Below are positions 1 to 7,200 of a stretch of DNA of 62,786 nt, one piece after another. Both the position numbers and the translations under genes were made by a program. The stretch is from NCBI GenBank assembly GCA_038239005.1, contig JBBSFE010000022.1, positions 1 to 62,786 on the forward strand, given 5' to 3'. The notes under the pieces were generated by a model that saw only the letters and a program-made list of their open reading frames with translations, did not search any database and was not told the origin of the DNA. The stretch comes from DASXHD01 sp038239005 (lineage in GTDB: Bacteria; Myxococcota_A; Polyangia; Polyangiales; Polyangiaceae). The first letter of the stretch is position 1; every line of letters starts with the position of its first letter.

Positions 1-70
1 CGTCGAGCTCGCGCGAGAAATCGGCGAGCTGACGGTGCCGCCGCTCGAGCAGGTCGCTGCGCACGCGTGA
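1..70 (+). CDS. 3' end of an unidentified gene (partial)
   Basis: The frame opening at base 2 runs 22 codons to a TGA at 68-70 and ends in ...PPLEQVAAHA. The residues look like an ordinary helical C-terminus, but the piece is too short to assign. It is the only candidate gene running in from the left edge. Existence is plausible; function is unknown. Confidence 0.4.
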   Translation, partial: VELAREIGELTVPPLEQVAAHA

Positions 71-313
71 ATCGGACACGCACATAGTCTCGCCACGTCA
101 GCTCGCTTCGTCGAGAACGCGGGCTCGTGCAGCGCATACCACGATGTCTCCACGAACCAGGTCGCCTCGCGCCGACTCGTGTCGACCGACGTAGAGACCG
201 CGAACGGCGGAACCGCGAAAGGAATCGAACTCTTAGAGTGAAGGACGAGCGACATCACCGTGTTGAAGAAACGTCGCTTTCAGAATTCGATTCCCGGCGC
301 CTCCACCCTGTTC

Positions 314-334
314 GCTTTTTGCTTCGCAAAAAGC
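314..334. repeat. short perfect hairpin
   Basis: gctttttgc at 314-322 and gcaaaaagc at 326-334 are perfect inverted copies around a 3-nt loop. The compact T-rich/A-rich stem resembles a terminator, but no clear U-tract follows on either strand. Confidence 0.5.
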
Positions 335-353
335 TCCCCATGCTTGGTCATCG

Positions 354-406
354 ACGTTGTTGTAATCGCGCAGGACGTAGGAGCTCGGCTGCGATTACAA
401 CAACGT
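354..406. repeat. 16-bp perfect inverted repeat
   Basis: acgttgttgtaatcgc (354-369) and gcgattacaacaacgt (391-406) are exact reverse complements separated by 21 bp. Sixteen perfect pairs in high-GC DNA are unlikely by chance. The second arm abuts the second tRNA-end-like repeat at 409. Possible roles are a structured RNA or the end of a small element. Confidence 0.7.
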
Positions 407-452
407 GCGATTCCCGGCGCCACCACCAGTTTTTCCCCCGATTTCGCATACT

Positions 453-474
453 GAAACGTTGGTCCCAACGTTTC
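453..474. repeat. 10-bp inverted repeat with 2-nt centre
   Basis: gaaacgttgg (453-462) and ccaacgtttc (465-474) are exact inverted copies around tc. The near-continuous palindrome lies about 60 bp upstream of the next gene's start at 537. It could be an operator for that gene or part of the same repeat-rich unit. Confidence 0.55.
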
Positions 475-536
475 CCCAACGATTCGATTGGGAGCGCCGA
501 AGGGACGCTGAAGCGCGCGAATGGTACTATACTATT

Positions 537-1019
537 ATGTTGCAATGTACGGCCGCGGCATGTGGCGGCGCGAGGCGCGATGGTGCTTCTAAACGATTCG
601 CGCGACTACTCTTTCTTGGAGTCGCCGTCTTTAGCGCGCCGATTATCGCGGCGCATGCAGAGGTGGACGTCGACGGTTCCGTGTCTTCTGACGCCAACGA
701 TGATGGTGCCCTCGCGAACGACGCAAACGACGGCGCCTCGCTCGACGCGGCTATCGCTGACGCGCCCATTGCTGATGGACGTGTCGGTGACACCGGCATT
801 AGCTACGACGCAAATAGCGCTGCGGACGCATGCAACCAAACAACTCCTCTCTGCTGCAAAATCGGTCAACCCTGCGCGATGGGCGATGATTCGGGCAGCA
901 CACCAGCGAACGGGTGTGCCTGCTCAATGCAGCCAACCGAATCGCCTCTACCGATGGCGTTTGTACCCATAGCACTTGTCGTGCTGTTGTTGCTTCGAGG
1001 CCGCCAGCGTCGGCGGTAG
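537..1019 (+). CDS. exported protein with Asp/Ala-rich region and C-terminal membrane anchor
   Basis: About 160 residues from the ATG at 537. After a basic stretch comes a hydrophobic signal (LLFLGVAVFSAP) with an AHA-type cleavage site, then an Asp/Ala/Gly-rich low-complexity region (DANDDGALANDANDG). A Cys-containing segment follows (TPLCCKIGQPC, NGCACS). The protein ends in a transmembrane helix (VPIALVVLLLL) and a short basic tail, RGRQRRR. This tail architecture resembles myxobacterial MYXO-CTERM/GlyGly-CTERM sorting signals, so surface anchoring is likely. The start at 537 is chosen because the 44 codons before it are not signal-like. TACTAT lies at 525-530, so the message may be nearly leaderless. 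The family was not recognised. Confidence 0.6.
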   Translation: MLQCTAAACGGARRDGASKRFARLLFLGVAVFSAPIIAAHAEVDVDGSVSSDANDDGALANDANDGASLDAAIADAPIADGRVGDTGISYDANSAADACNQTTPLCCKIGQPCAMGDDSGSTPANGCACSMQPTESPLPMAFVPIALVVLLLLRGRQRRR

Positions 1020-1107
1020 TTGTAGGGGTATGGAGACAACGAGCCCGAACCGATTTGAGCGACAAGGAGGGGATCAGGTAACCATCGTTGATTGTCGCCA
1101 GCCGTCA

Positions 1108-1527
1108 CTATCGCGGTCGCTTGGTGCCGCGACGCGCCGGAGCCCGCTGGCTCGGTGCGCGGCGCGATCTCTTCGCCGGTGTGCCGCGTTCGCTCTCCGC
1201 GATCCGCGCCTTAATCAGCTTGCGCACGAGCGCGACCGGTAGCGCGTGGGTCGGATCGAAGTGCAACGCGGACTTGGTCTGGTCGTACGTCTTCACGTCG
1301 GCAGCCACGGTCGCGAGCGTCGTCCCACTGAACGGGACATACGAGCATCCCTTGCTCGTCGCGAGAAATCCGGCGACGACGCGTCCGGCGTATCGAAACG
1401 CGGGCATCGAGCTGATGCACTCGTCGGCGATCGAGAGGATCGTCTTCCGAAGGTTCTCGGTGCCGAGCGCGGAACGCGCTGCGAGTAGCGCTCGATTGCG
1501 GTAGCATTCGCCCATGGCCAACGTCAT
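1108..1527 (-). CDS. DUF1801 (YdhG-like) family protein
   Basis: 139 residues. The core, from ADECISSMPAFRYAGRVVAGF through KGCSYVPFSG to DVKTYDQTKSALHFDP and LVRKLIKARIAE, follows the DUF1801 pattern (ISYGMPAFR..., C-S-F-P-hydroxyl-G, then LVKKLVKAR). DUF1801 proteins are small cytosolic proteins of poorly known function, some described as iron-chaperone-like. The first ~35 residues match the family poorly, so the N-terminus may be degraded or the start may be the internal ATG at 1515. The C-terminus is a basic tail (TKRPR). The start region overlaps the divergent proline-rich frame starting at 1514. Confidence 0.7.
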   Translation of the reverse strand: MTLAMGECYRNRALLAARSALGTENLRKTILSIADECISSMPAFRYAGRVVAGFLATSKGCSYVPFSGTTLATVAADVKTYDQTKSALHFDPTHALPVALVRKLIKARIAESERGTPAKRSRRAPSQRAPARRGTKRPR

Positions 1528-1760
1528 TCAAGACCCGAAGGCCCCAACAGCGCCCGATGCTCCGGCGAAGCACCCCGCGAGCGAGCCTGCGGTGGAGGAC
1601 CCTCCGACCATACGACCGCCGCCGATCAAAGAACCGGTTCCGAAGCAAGCCGCCGCAAGAGGATCCGCCACCGCCGCCGAACGAGCCTGGGCAACCTCCG
1701 CCCATGATCCAAGATCCCCCTGCGCCCGACGCAAACCCGATCGACCCGCGCGTGTTCTGA
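1514..1760 (+). pseudogene. small proline-rich protein, frameshifted
   Basis: An ATG at 1514 opens MANVIQDPKAPTAPDAPAKH... and stays Pro/Glu-rich to about base 1650 (PPPIKEPVPK). After that this frame becomes Ala/Arg-rich. The frame at position 0 mod 3 then continues the same composition (KPPQEDPPPPPNEPGQPPP, then PPAPDANPIDPRVF) to a TGA at 1758-1760. Joining the two with one extra base removed near 1650 gives an ~81-residue soluble Pro-rich protein. Either a sequencing indel or a real frameshift explains it. Function is unknown; it is divergent from the DUF1801 gene. Confidence 0.6.
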
Positions 1761-1775
1761 GCGGTCGTCGTGACG

Positions 1776-3083
1776 ATGAACCGCTCTTCACGACACGCGA
1801 GCAAGGGGTACGGTGTGCTCGAGATCGCGGATGCTGCGGTCAAGGCCGTCACAATTTCGGATGGCGGTCGTACGGTTTTGTGCGTCATTGTTGCGACGGT
1901 GCTCGCAGGGTGCGGCGGCACCACAACAACCAGCGACGCAGGTGGCGACGCTGCCGCCGATGCCGCGGATTCAGGGCCATCGACGATCAGGACCGTGACC
2001 GCAGGAGCAAACTACACGTGTGCCGTTACCGACGCCCAAACCGTTGCATGTTGGGGTGAGGACGACGTCGGGCAAGTCGGTGACGGTGCAGACCAACTGG
2101 CAAATGTCCCCAAGTTCATTGGTGCATTGGCTGGAGTCGTCGGCGTTACGCTGTCACCCGAACACTCCATTGCACATTCTTGCGCGTGGACAAACTCGGG
2201 CGACGCATACTGCTGGGGTGACAACGAGTACGGACAGATCGGTAACGGGGAAACCTCCTCTACGTTCGTCGCGGCGCCAACGAAGCTTGTCGGACTGCCC
2301 TCCATCGCGATGGTTGCCTGCGGCGGCCTCCACACATGCGCGCTCACGACCGCAGGAACTGTCTACTGCACTGGAGAAGCTGACCGAGGCGAGCTTGGAA
2401 TTGGTGCGCCCGACGGAGGAGCTCCTCCACCTCTCGTATCAACGTTCACCGCAGTTCAAGGGTTGCCAGGCCCAGCGACGGCCATCGGCGCAGGCGATCA
2501 GGATACGTGCGCCATCGTCAGCGGCGCCGTATATTGCTTCGGATTGAATGTCGATGGCAGGCTCGGCGACGGAAGCAATACCGCTCGCTATTCGCCGACT
2601 CAAGTTCAAGGCCTTTCAGGCGTCACCGCCGTTGCCGTAGGTACGATGCATACGTGCGCGTTGTCAGGTGGTCAGGTGTACTGCTGGGGAAACGATACGC
2701 ATGGTGAGCTGGGCGACGGGAAAAACAACACCACGTCGTCGTCTCCGGTCTTGGTGCAAGGCGTAACGAATGCGATCGCGGTTAGCGCAGGCGCTTTTCA
2801 CACATGCGCACTTGAGTCCTCGGGAGCCATGAAATGTTGGGGCTCAAACGCCCTGGGGCAACTCGGCGATGGCTCGTTCGTAGAGCGCGACTCGCCCGTT
2901 CTCGTTGCACCTCTCGGACCGGTCTCGTGGATGGCGGCGGGTGAACTGCATTCGTGCGCTGTCCTGCAATCGGGTGCAGTCGAGTGTTGGGGAGATAATC
3001 AATGGGGCGAGCTCGGAAACGGTCAAGCCGACGGCGGTCCCCAACAAACGGACGTGCCCACCGCGGTCGTGGGACTGCCCTAG
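1776..3083 (+). CDS. RCC1-repeat lipoprotein (seven-bladed propeller)
   Basis: 435 residues from the ATG at 1776 (a GTG at 1770 is the alternative). A signal peptide ends in the lipobox LAGC (Cys ~46), followed by a short Thr/Ala/Asp linker. The rest is RCC1-type repeats. I count seven Cys-x-W/F/T-G units: CAVTDAQTVACWGEDDVGQ, CAWTNSGDAYCWGDNEYGQ, CALTTAGTVYCTGEADRGE, CAIVSGAVYCFG, CALSGGQVYCWG, CALESSGAMKCWG and CAVLQSGAVECWG. Seven units make one closed RCC1 propeller. Nearly every unit has two Cys about 10 residues apart, suggesting disulfides in an exported protein. Secreted RCC1 proteins are abundant in myxobacteria, but their ligands are mostly unknown. Confidence 0.9.
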   Translation: MNRSSRHASKGYGVLEIADAAVKAVTISDGGRTVLCVIVATVLAGCGGTTTTSDAGGDAAADAADSGPSTIRTVTAGANYTCAVTDAQTVACWGEDDVGQVGDGADQLANVPKFIGALAGVVGVTLSPEHSIAHSCAWTNSGDAYCWGDNEYGQIGNGETSSTFVAAPTKLVGLPSIAMVACGGLHTCALTTAGTVYCTGEADRGELGIGAPDGGAPPPLVSTFTAVQGLPGPATAIGAGDQDTCAIVSGAVYCFGLNVDGRLGDGSNTARYSPTQVQGLSGVTAVAVGTMHTCALSGGQVYCWGNDTHGELGDGKNNTTSSSPVLVQGVTNAIAVSAGAFHTCALESSGAMKCWGSNALGQLGDGSFVERDSPVLVAPLGPVSWMAAGELHSCAVLQSGAVECWGDNQWGELGNGQADGGPQQTDVPTAVVGLP

Positions 3084-3262
3084 CTAGCGCATCTATTCGC
3101 CGCGAGTCACGTGAGCAGGCGTCTCTTCATCTCGTCCCCAATCCACGATGTCGTCGGGCGACGCGACGTGGTCAGCTTGCTGTTCTGCGGTGAGGGCCCG
3201 TGGCTCGTCGCTCCGTGCGCCGACGTCTTGTTGCGCGCTCCCGTGGAAATCGTCATGGCTAT

Positions 3263-4354
3263 TCAGTGATGCTCGCCGCGCCGTTGCGGCATGATGGGCG
3301 AGCTCTGTGGCGTTTCCCCGTTGATGGTGGTCCCACCGCTGTAGACCGCCGACGCCATGCCCAAAAACGGGATCGGGAACGGCAACTGCGGCGCAGAGAC
3401 GGCATCGAGCGCTCCAAGCTGCTCCGCCGTCAGCGTCAGCTCGAGCGCCTTCGCGTTGTCCTCGAATTGCTCGATCGTTCGTGCGCCGATGATCGTCGAC
3501 GCGACGCGCGGCTTCGAGCACACCCAACCGAGAGCGGCGCGCGGCACCGTGGTGTTCAGCTCTTTGGCGATGCGGGTGAGCACGTCGACGATCTCGTAGT
3601 CCTTCTCCTTTAGCCGTCCCGCGACCATCGCTGCTCGGCCGCCCGTCACCTTGCCCGCGTTCTCGCGCGTGTACTTCCCGCTGAGTCGACCGCCGGCGAG
3701 CGGCGACCACGGCACGATGCCCAACCCAAGCTCCTGCGCCATGGGAACGAGCTCGCCCTCGACCGTGCGCTCGGCGAGCGAGTACTCGATCTGCAACGCG
3801 ATGAACGGCGCCCAGCCGCGAAACTGCGCGAGCAGCTGTGCCTGCGCGACCTTCCAAGCCGGAGTGTCCGAGATGCCGAGGTAACGAACCTTCCCCGACT
3901 GCACGAGGTCGTGCATGGCATGGGCGGTCTCCTCGATGGGCGTGTGCTTGTCCCAAATGTGTAGATAGTAGAGGTCGATGTAGTCGGTGCGGAGGCGCCG
4001 CAGCGATTGCTCGCACGCTGCGATGATCGCCTTTCGGTTCGAGCCGCCGCCGTTGGGGTCGCCCGGGTAGAGGTTGCCGCTGAACTTGGTGGCAATGACG
4101 ACGCGGTCGCGCTTCTCGCGATCGTGCGCGAGATGGTCGCCGATGATCTTTTCGGAGTGACCGCGCGTGTAGAAGTTCGCGGTGTCGATGAAGTTGCCGC
4201 CGAGCTCGAGGTACCGATCGATGATGTGCTCCGAGTCCTTCACGTTCGAGCCGAAGCCGGGTCCGATATCTTCGCCGAAGGTCATGGCCCCCAAGCAGAA
4301 GGGGCTGACGCGGAGGCCTGACCGGCCGAGGGTGACGTAATGATTCAGGGGCAT
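3263..4354 (-). CDS. aldo/keto reductase
   Basis: 363 residues, usual for the family. It is a TIM-barrel NADPH-dependent carbonyl reductase. The catalytic tetrad is visible: Asp57 and Tyr62 in NFIDTANFYTRG, Lys90 in VIATKFSGN and His132 in DLYYLHIWD. The cofactor end is also present (STIIGARTIEQFEDN). It is cytosolic. The gene is divergent from the TetR regulator at 4468, with two operator-like palindromes between them, so it is very likely the regulator's target. The physiological substrate is unknown; YajO/oxidative-stress-type reductases are the closest general match. The first 10 residues and the C-terminal Gly/Pro tail are variable. Confidence 0.95.
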   Translation of the reverse strand: MPLNHYVTLGRSGLRVSPFCLGAMTFGEDIGPGFGSNVKDSEHIIDRYLELGGNFIDTANFYTRGHSEKIIGDHLAHDREKRDRVVIATKFSGNLYPGDPNGGGSNRKAIIAACEQSLRRLRTDYIDLYYLHIWDKHTPIEETAHAMHDLVQSGKVRYLGISDTPAWKVAQAQLLAQFRGWAPFIALQIEYSLAERTVEGELVPMAQELGLGIVPWSPLAGGRLSGKYTRENAGKVTGGRAAMVAGRLKEKDYEIVDVLTRIAKELNTTVPRAALGWVCSKPRVASTIIGARTIEQFEDNAKALELTLTAEQLGALDAVSAPQLPFPIPFLGMASAVYSGGTTINGETPQSSPIMPQRRGEHH

Positions 4355-4372
4355 GGGCTGTCTCCCTCTGAA

Positions 4373-4422
4373 CGGAACAACGTTCCGATCAGATAGACAA
4401 CTTGATACGGAACATAGTTCCG
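4373..4422. promoter_or_regulatory. two TetR-type operator palindromes
   Basis: cggaacaacgttccg at 4373-4387 and cggaacatagttccg at 4408-4422 are both perfect CGGAAC-N3-GTTCCG palindromes, with centres 35 bp apart. They lie between the divergent aldo/keto reductase (start 4354) and TetR gene (start 4468). This is the classic layout for a TetR repressor controlling itself and its neighbour. That this TetR binds them is inference from position and symmetry. Confidence 0.85.
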
Positions 4423-4467
4423 CTTGTCAACGGTGGTACGGGAGCGCAGGATTCGACCGAAGCAGGA

Positions 4468-5127
4468 ATGCACGTGAGGAAGCCCAGCAAAGCTGAGAAG
4501 CTCAAGAAGGCATCGCCCGGCGCGCGGCGCAGCGTGCGCGCTGACGCTCAACGCAACCTCGACGCACTGCTCGAAACGGCAAAGGCCGTCTTCGGCGCCT
4601 CTGGTGTGGACGCGCCAGTTCGTGACATCGCGGCCCGCGCCGGCGTCGGCATCGCGACTGTCTATCGGCACTTTCCCCAGCGCTCGGATCTCGTCGCCGC
4701 TGTCTTTCGACGCGAGGTCGACGCCTGCGCGAGCGCCGCTCCTGCGCTTTTACGCGAACATCAGCCGGGCGAAGCGCTGGCCCGCTGGCTCCGGCGATAC
4801 ACGGCCTTCATCGCCACCAAGCGAGGCCTCGCTGCCGCGCTGCACTCCGGAGACCCAGCGTTCGACGCGCTCCCCGGGTACTTCCGGCAGCACCTCGAGC
4901 CGGCGCTTCAATCGTTGCTCGACGCAGCGGTCGGCGCGGGTCAGATCCGCGACGACGTCGAGCCCTACCCGCTGCTGCGTGCGGTCGGCAATCTCTCCAT
5001 CGCCACCGGCGACGACGAAGCGGTCCACAGTCGGCGCATGGTCGACCTGCTGATCGACGGGTTGCGCTACGGCGCCCGCGCCCCCGTGGCGGACCGCCCG
5101 CTCACGCGGCGAAGACGAAAGCGCTGA
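4468..5127 (+). CDS. TetR-family transcriptional regulator
   Basis: 219 residues from the ATG at 4468. That start is preferred to an in-frame ATG at 4402 because 4402 would place the operator inside the gene. A Lys/Arg-rich N-terminus precedes a clear TetR helix-turn-helix at about residues 51-75 (VRDIAARAGVGIATVYRHF). The helical ligand domain contains PGEALARWLRRYTAF and a C-terminal dimerisation segment resembling the TetR_C SbtR-like family. It is a cytosolic repressor that probably senses a small molecule and releases the reductase and its own promoter. The C-terminus is basic (RPLTRRRRKR). Confidence 0.93.
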   Translation: MHVRKPSKAEKLKKASPGARRSVRADAQRNLDALLETAKAVFGASGVDAPVRDIAARAGVGIATVYRHFPQRSDLVAAVFRREVDACASAAPALLREHQPGEALARWLRRYTAFIATKRGLAAALHSGDPAFDALPGYFRQHLEPALQSLLDAAVGAGQIRDDVEPYPLLRAVGNLSIATGDDEAVHSRRMVDLLIDGLRYGARAPVADRPLTRRRRKR

Positions 5128-5161
5128 CACTCGGCAGCCGTCGCTCGGTGCGCGCCAAACG

Positions 5162-5626
5162 TTACGTGGAGCCGTCGGTCTCGCGACTTGCCGCGTAAGC
5201 CTTCAGCAGACCTGCGAACGCCTCCACCGGCGGGAACTCCTCGAACGATTGCGCCGCGCCCGTGGTCGCCCACGGAAGCTTCGTCTTCGTGAAGGTCTCC
5301 ATGAACGGCGAAAACCACGCGTGGTCGTCGAGCATTGTCGGGCGCACGTTCACGATGTGTGGCATCGCGGCGACTCGCGTGAACATCCAGGTCATGCAGT
5401 GCCGGCAGAGGAAGTGATGGAGGTCCGGGCCGTGGAGCCCGCCGATGACTGGTTCGCCGCGCGTCAGCTCGAGGGCATCTGCCAGAAAGATCGCCGTCAG
5501 TGAGAAGGCGCTCGACGACATGCGCTGGCAACCGTTGCAGTGACACGCGCAGGTGATGACCGGCGCCTTCGTTATGCGCATCCGAACGCGGTCGCAGCGA
5601 CACCCGCCGTCCATGGGAAGCTTCAT
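5162..5626 (-). CDS. GFA-family (CENP-V/GFA zinc fold) protein
   Basis: 154 residues. The zinc ligands of the GFA fold are all visible: GGCRCDRVR near the N-terminus, then TCACHCNGCQRMSSS, then FLCRHCMTWMFTR. The family is named after glutathione-dependent formaldehyde-activating enzyme. Most members bind two zinc ions, and enzymatic activity is proven for few. The position after an aldo/keto reductase/TetR pair would fit carbonyl detoxification, but the intergenic gap and opposite strand argue for separate regulation. The ATG at 5626 is the first reasonable start. Confidence 0.9.
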   Translation of the reverse strand: MKLPMDGGCRCDRVRMRITKAPVITCACHCNGCQRMSSSAFSLTAIFLADALELTRGEPVIGGLHGPDLHHFLCRHCMTWMFTRVAAMPHIVNVRPTMLDDHAWFSPFMETFTKTKLPWATTGAAQSFEEFPPVEAFAGLLKAYAASRETDGST

Positions 5627-5697
5627 TCCCCGACTATAGTCTCGCGAAACCGTTTTTCGCCGGCGAGCGTACGTATGGCGACTAAGGAGAACGCCAA

Positions 5698-5925
5698 ATG
5701 AACATCGGAAAAATTCTCGCCGCGACTGCAGCTTCAGGAATTCTCGTCGGCCTCATCGTTGGGTGTGGCGGTGAGAATACTGCGTCGGGGGCGTCGGCCA
5801 CACCCACCGCAAGCGCCGGCAAAGCGTCGTGCAACGCAGCAGGTGGGAAGACCTCATGCAACGGCTCGGGCGGGACGAAGACTTCGTGCAATGGTGCATC
5901 CACCACCGCCCCACCCGCGAAGTGA
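5698..5925 (+). CDS. small exported Cys-repeat peptide
   Basis: 75 residues with a strong ribosome-binding site (aaggag at 5684-5689, 8 nt before the ATG). A Lys-started hydrophobic signal ends in VGLIVGCGG, a possible lipobox with Cys 23. A Ser/Ala/Thr linker follows, then three spaced copies of K-A/T-S-C-N (KASCNAAGG, KTSCNGSGG, KTSCNGAST), and the protein ends in Ala/Pro. The length, single repeated Cys and Gly-rich spacing resemble small exported metal-binding peptides of the bufferin/HvfA type. No BufB/BufC-like partners are adjacent, so a metallophore role is only a suggestion. Confidence 0.75.
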   Translation: MNIGKILAATAASGILVGLIVGCGGENTASGASATPTASAGKASCNAAGGKTSCNGSGGTKTSCNGASTTAPPAK

Positions 5926-6363
5926 TCACGGACCGTGGATCGGTGGCGCCAGGCCGCCTGTGACGTGGCATCCGTTGCAGTCCGCGCTTGGCGCATCTGC
6001 GGTCATCGTGACTGCGCGTCCATCCTGCGCGTAGACGCTTGCACGTAGCGGTGGCGTCATCGTGAAATGGCGAAAGAAGTTGCCGAAGGAATTTGGCACG
6101 AGGTCCGCCGTGCTGCCTTCACTGTCGGTTACGAGCACGCGTGCAACCGGTGAGCCCATCGGGTCAATCGAGCCCGCGACGCCAAACTCGTCCGAATGGC
6201 AGCACAAACAAGCCGTTCCGTGCCGCTGAACGCTCTCATCGCCCGACGGACACCCGGCTGCGTCCGCGACCGGCATGGCCTGCGATCCTGACCCGACATC
6301 GCCGCACGCGGCGGCCGCAGCGGCCCCGCACAAAACAGCGGCCAATCGATGCGCGAGACGCAT
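5926..6363 (-). CDS. lipoprotein with two CXXCH haem-binding motifs
   Basis: 145 residues from the ATG at 6363 (upstream codons in this frame are antisense to the next gene). The signal peptide is Ala-rich and ends near Cys20. CLCCH (52-56) and CNGCH (129-133) each fit the CXXCH covalent haem c motif. The middle (SPVARVLVTDSEGSTADLVPN, FRHFTMTPPLRASV) looks like a beta-sandwich between the two. A membrane-anchored periplasmic di-haem electron carrier or sensor is the likely reading. Its stop codon directly abuts the stop of the convergent Cys-repeat gene (5925/5926). Confidence 0.75.
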   Translation of the reverse strand: MRLAHRLAAVLCGAAAAAACGDVGSGSQAMPVADAAGCPSGDESVQRHGTACLCCHSDEFGVAGSIDPMGSPVARVLVTDSEGSTADLVPNSFGNFFRHFTMTPPLRASVYAQDGRAVTMTADAPSADCNGCHVTGGLAPPIHGP

Positions 6364-6447
6364 ACACTCACGATACGCACGGGCGCCGAGACGGTTGCGC
6401 GTTTTTTTAGGCGAAACCGCCGTGACCTTCGCAGCGTAGAGTCTCGC

Positions 6448-7191
6448 ATGGCCGGCTTTCCACACCTCGCGATCATCGCGCTGCTTCCAGCCTGCTATTT
6501 GGGGCAAACGGATACGATTGATGCGGGCGCCGAAAGCGGCGTGTGCACGCAAATTCCTTTGCCGGATGGTGGTGTCGTCCACGTCACCGGCACGGTCACC
6601 GACGTACAAGACGGCACGCCGATCGCGTCGGCAATGATCGCGGTCGAATATGGCGGCACGTACGTCGCGTGGTGCGACTTGGCCCACGCGAGCCCGTACT
6701 ACGTGTTCGGCGCAGTCACCGACGCGACCGGATCGTTCAGTATGGATGTGCGTGCCGGCGCGCTCGGCTTTCACTCGTTCGCCAACGGCTATTATTACTC
6801 GCGTGCGTCGCTCGACACATCGACGGGTACGACCGTGGCGCTCACGATGGGGCACCTGCCGAGCGGGCAAGCTGCGCCCACGATTACGAACGTCGGATTC
6901 GATCAGCCGACAGTGACCGCAGGGAGCGCGGTCGTCTTCTCCGCGACGCTCGCGACCTGGTCGCCGACGGATCCGCTCTCCGACGAGAACTTGGTCGTCG
7001 AGGCGACGCGCTCGTGGGGCGTCGAGCTCGACCCTCCATCGCAAGGACAGAAAGACAACTTCCCTGATGGCGTGTGGAAGCGCTCGTTTAGCGCGCCGTC
7101 ACAGCCCGGCGTCTACACGTATTGGTTCTCCGCGACGACCGCGGGATGCATCACGAGCAATCTTGCGAGCGCAACGCTCACGGTGAACTGA
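6448..7191 (+). CDS. lipoprotein with carboxypeptidase-regulatory-like and Ig-like domains
   Basis: 247 residues. The ATG at 6448 gives a signal with lipobox LLPAC. The following domain (VVHVTGTVTDVQDGTPIASAMIAVEY ... VTDATGSFSMDV) is typical of carboxypeptidase regulatory-like (CarboxypepD_reg) beta-sandwiches. The C-terminal part (APTITNVGFDQPTVTAGSAVVFSATL ... GVYTYWFSATTAGC) looks like an Ig-like fold. It is probably an outer-surface or periplasmic binding or scaffold protein. It starts 84 bp from the divergent haem lipoprotein, which may share its control region. Confidence 0.8.
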   Translation: MAGFPHLAIIALLPACYLGQTDTIDAGAESGVCTQIPLPDGGVVHVTGTVTDVQDGTPIASAMIAVEYGGTYVAWCDLAHASPYYVFGAVTDATGSFSMDVRAGALGFHSFANGYYYSRASLDTSTGTTVALTMGHLPSGQAAPTITNVGFDQPTVTAGSAVVFSATLATWSPTDPLSDENLVVEATRSWGVELDPPSQGQKDNFPDGVWKRSFSAPSQPGVYTYWFSATTAGCITSNLASATLTVN

Positions 7192-7200
7192 GCCACCTCG

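Larger units (their letters stand above)
289..427 (+). repeat. direct repeat pair resembling tRNA/tmRNA 3' ends
   Basis: The 19-mers at 289-307 (gattcccggcgcctccacc) and 409-427 (gattcccggcgccaccacc) differ at one base and lie 120 bp apart. They resemble the T-loop 3' half plus acceptor end of a tRNA or tmRNA, but the matching T-stem 5' half is absent in both (cagaa precedes ttcgatt in the first). Duplicated tRNA-end fragments are the usual scar of site-specific integration, so att-like remnants are a reasonable reading, not a proven one. Confidence 0.45.
71..536. other. non-coding segment rich in inverted repeats
   Basis: I see no credible protein here; the open frames are Arg/His-rich on both strands. 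The stretch holds three strong inverted repeats (314-334, 354-406, 453-474) and two 19-bp direct repeats resembling tRNA or tmRNA 3' ends (289-307, 409-427). It is also less GC-rich than its flanks. It could be the footprint of a small mobile element or a structured non-coding RNA. No tRNA cloverleaf can be folded from it. Confidence 0.5.

Noticed and set aside
215..308. Possible tRNA around ggaatcgaactc and ttcgattcccggcg
   Set aside because: No complete acceptor, D or anticodon stems can be paired, and the T-stem partner is wrong (cagaa opposite cccgg).
6364..7044. N-terminal extension of the two-haem lipoprotein frame
   Set aside because: It is antisense to the carboxypeptidase-regulatory-like lipoprotein, and the signal peptide begins at 6363.
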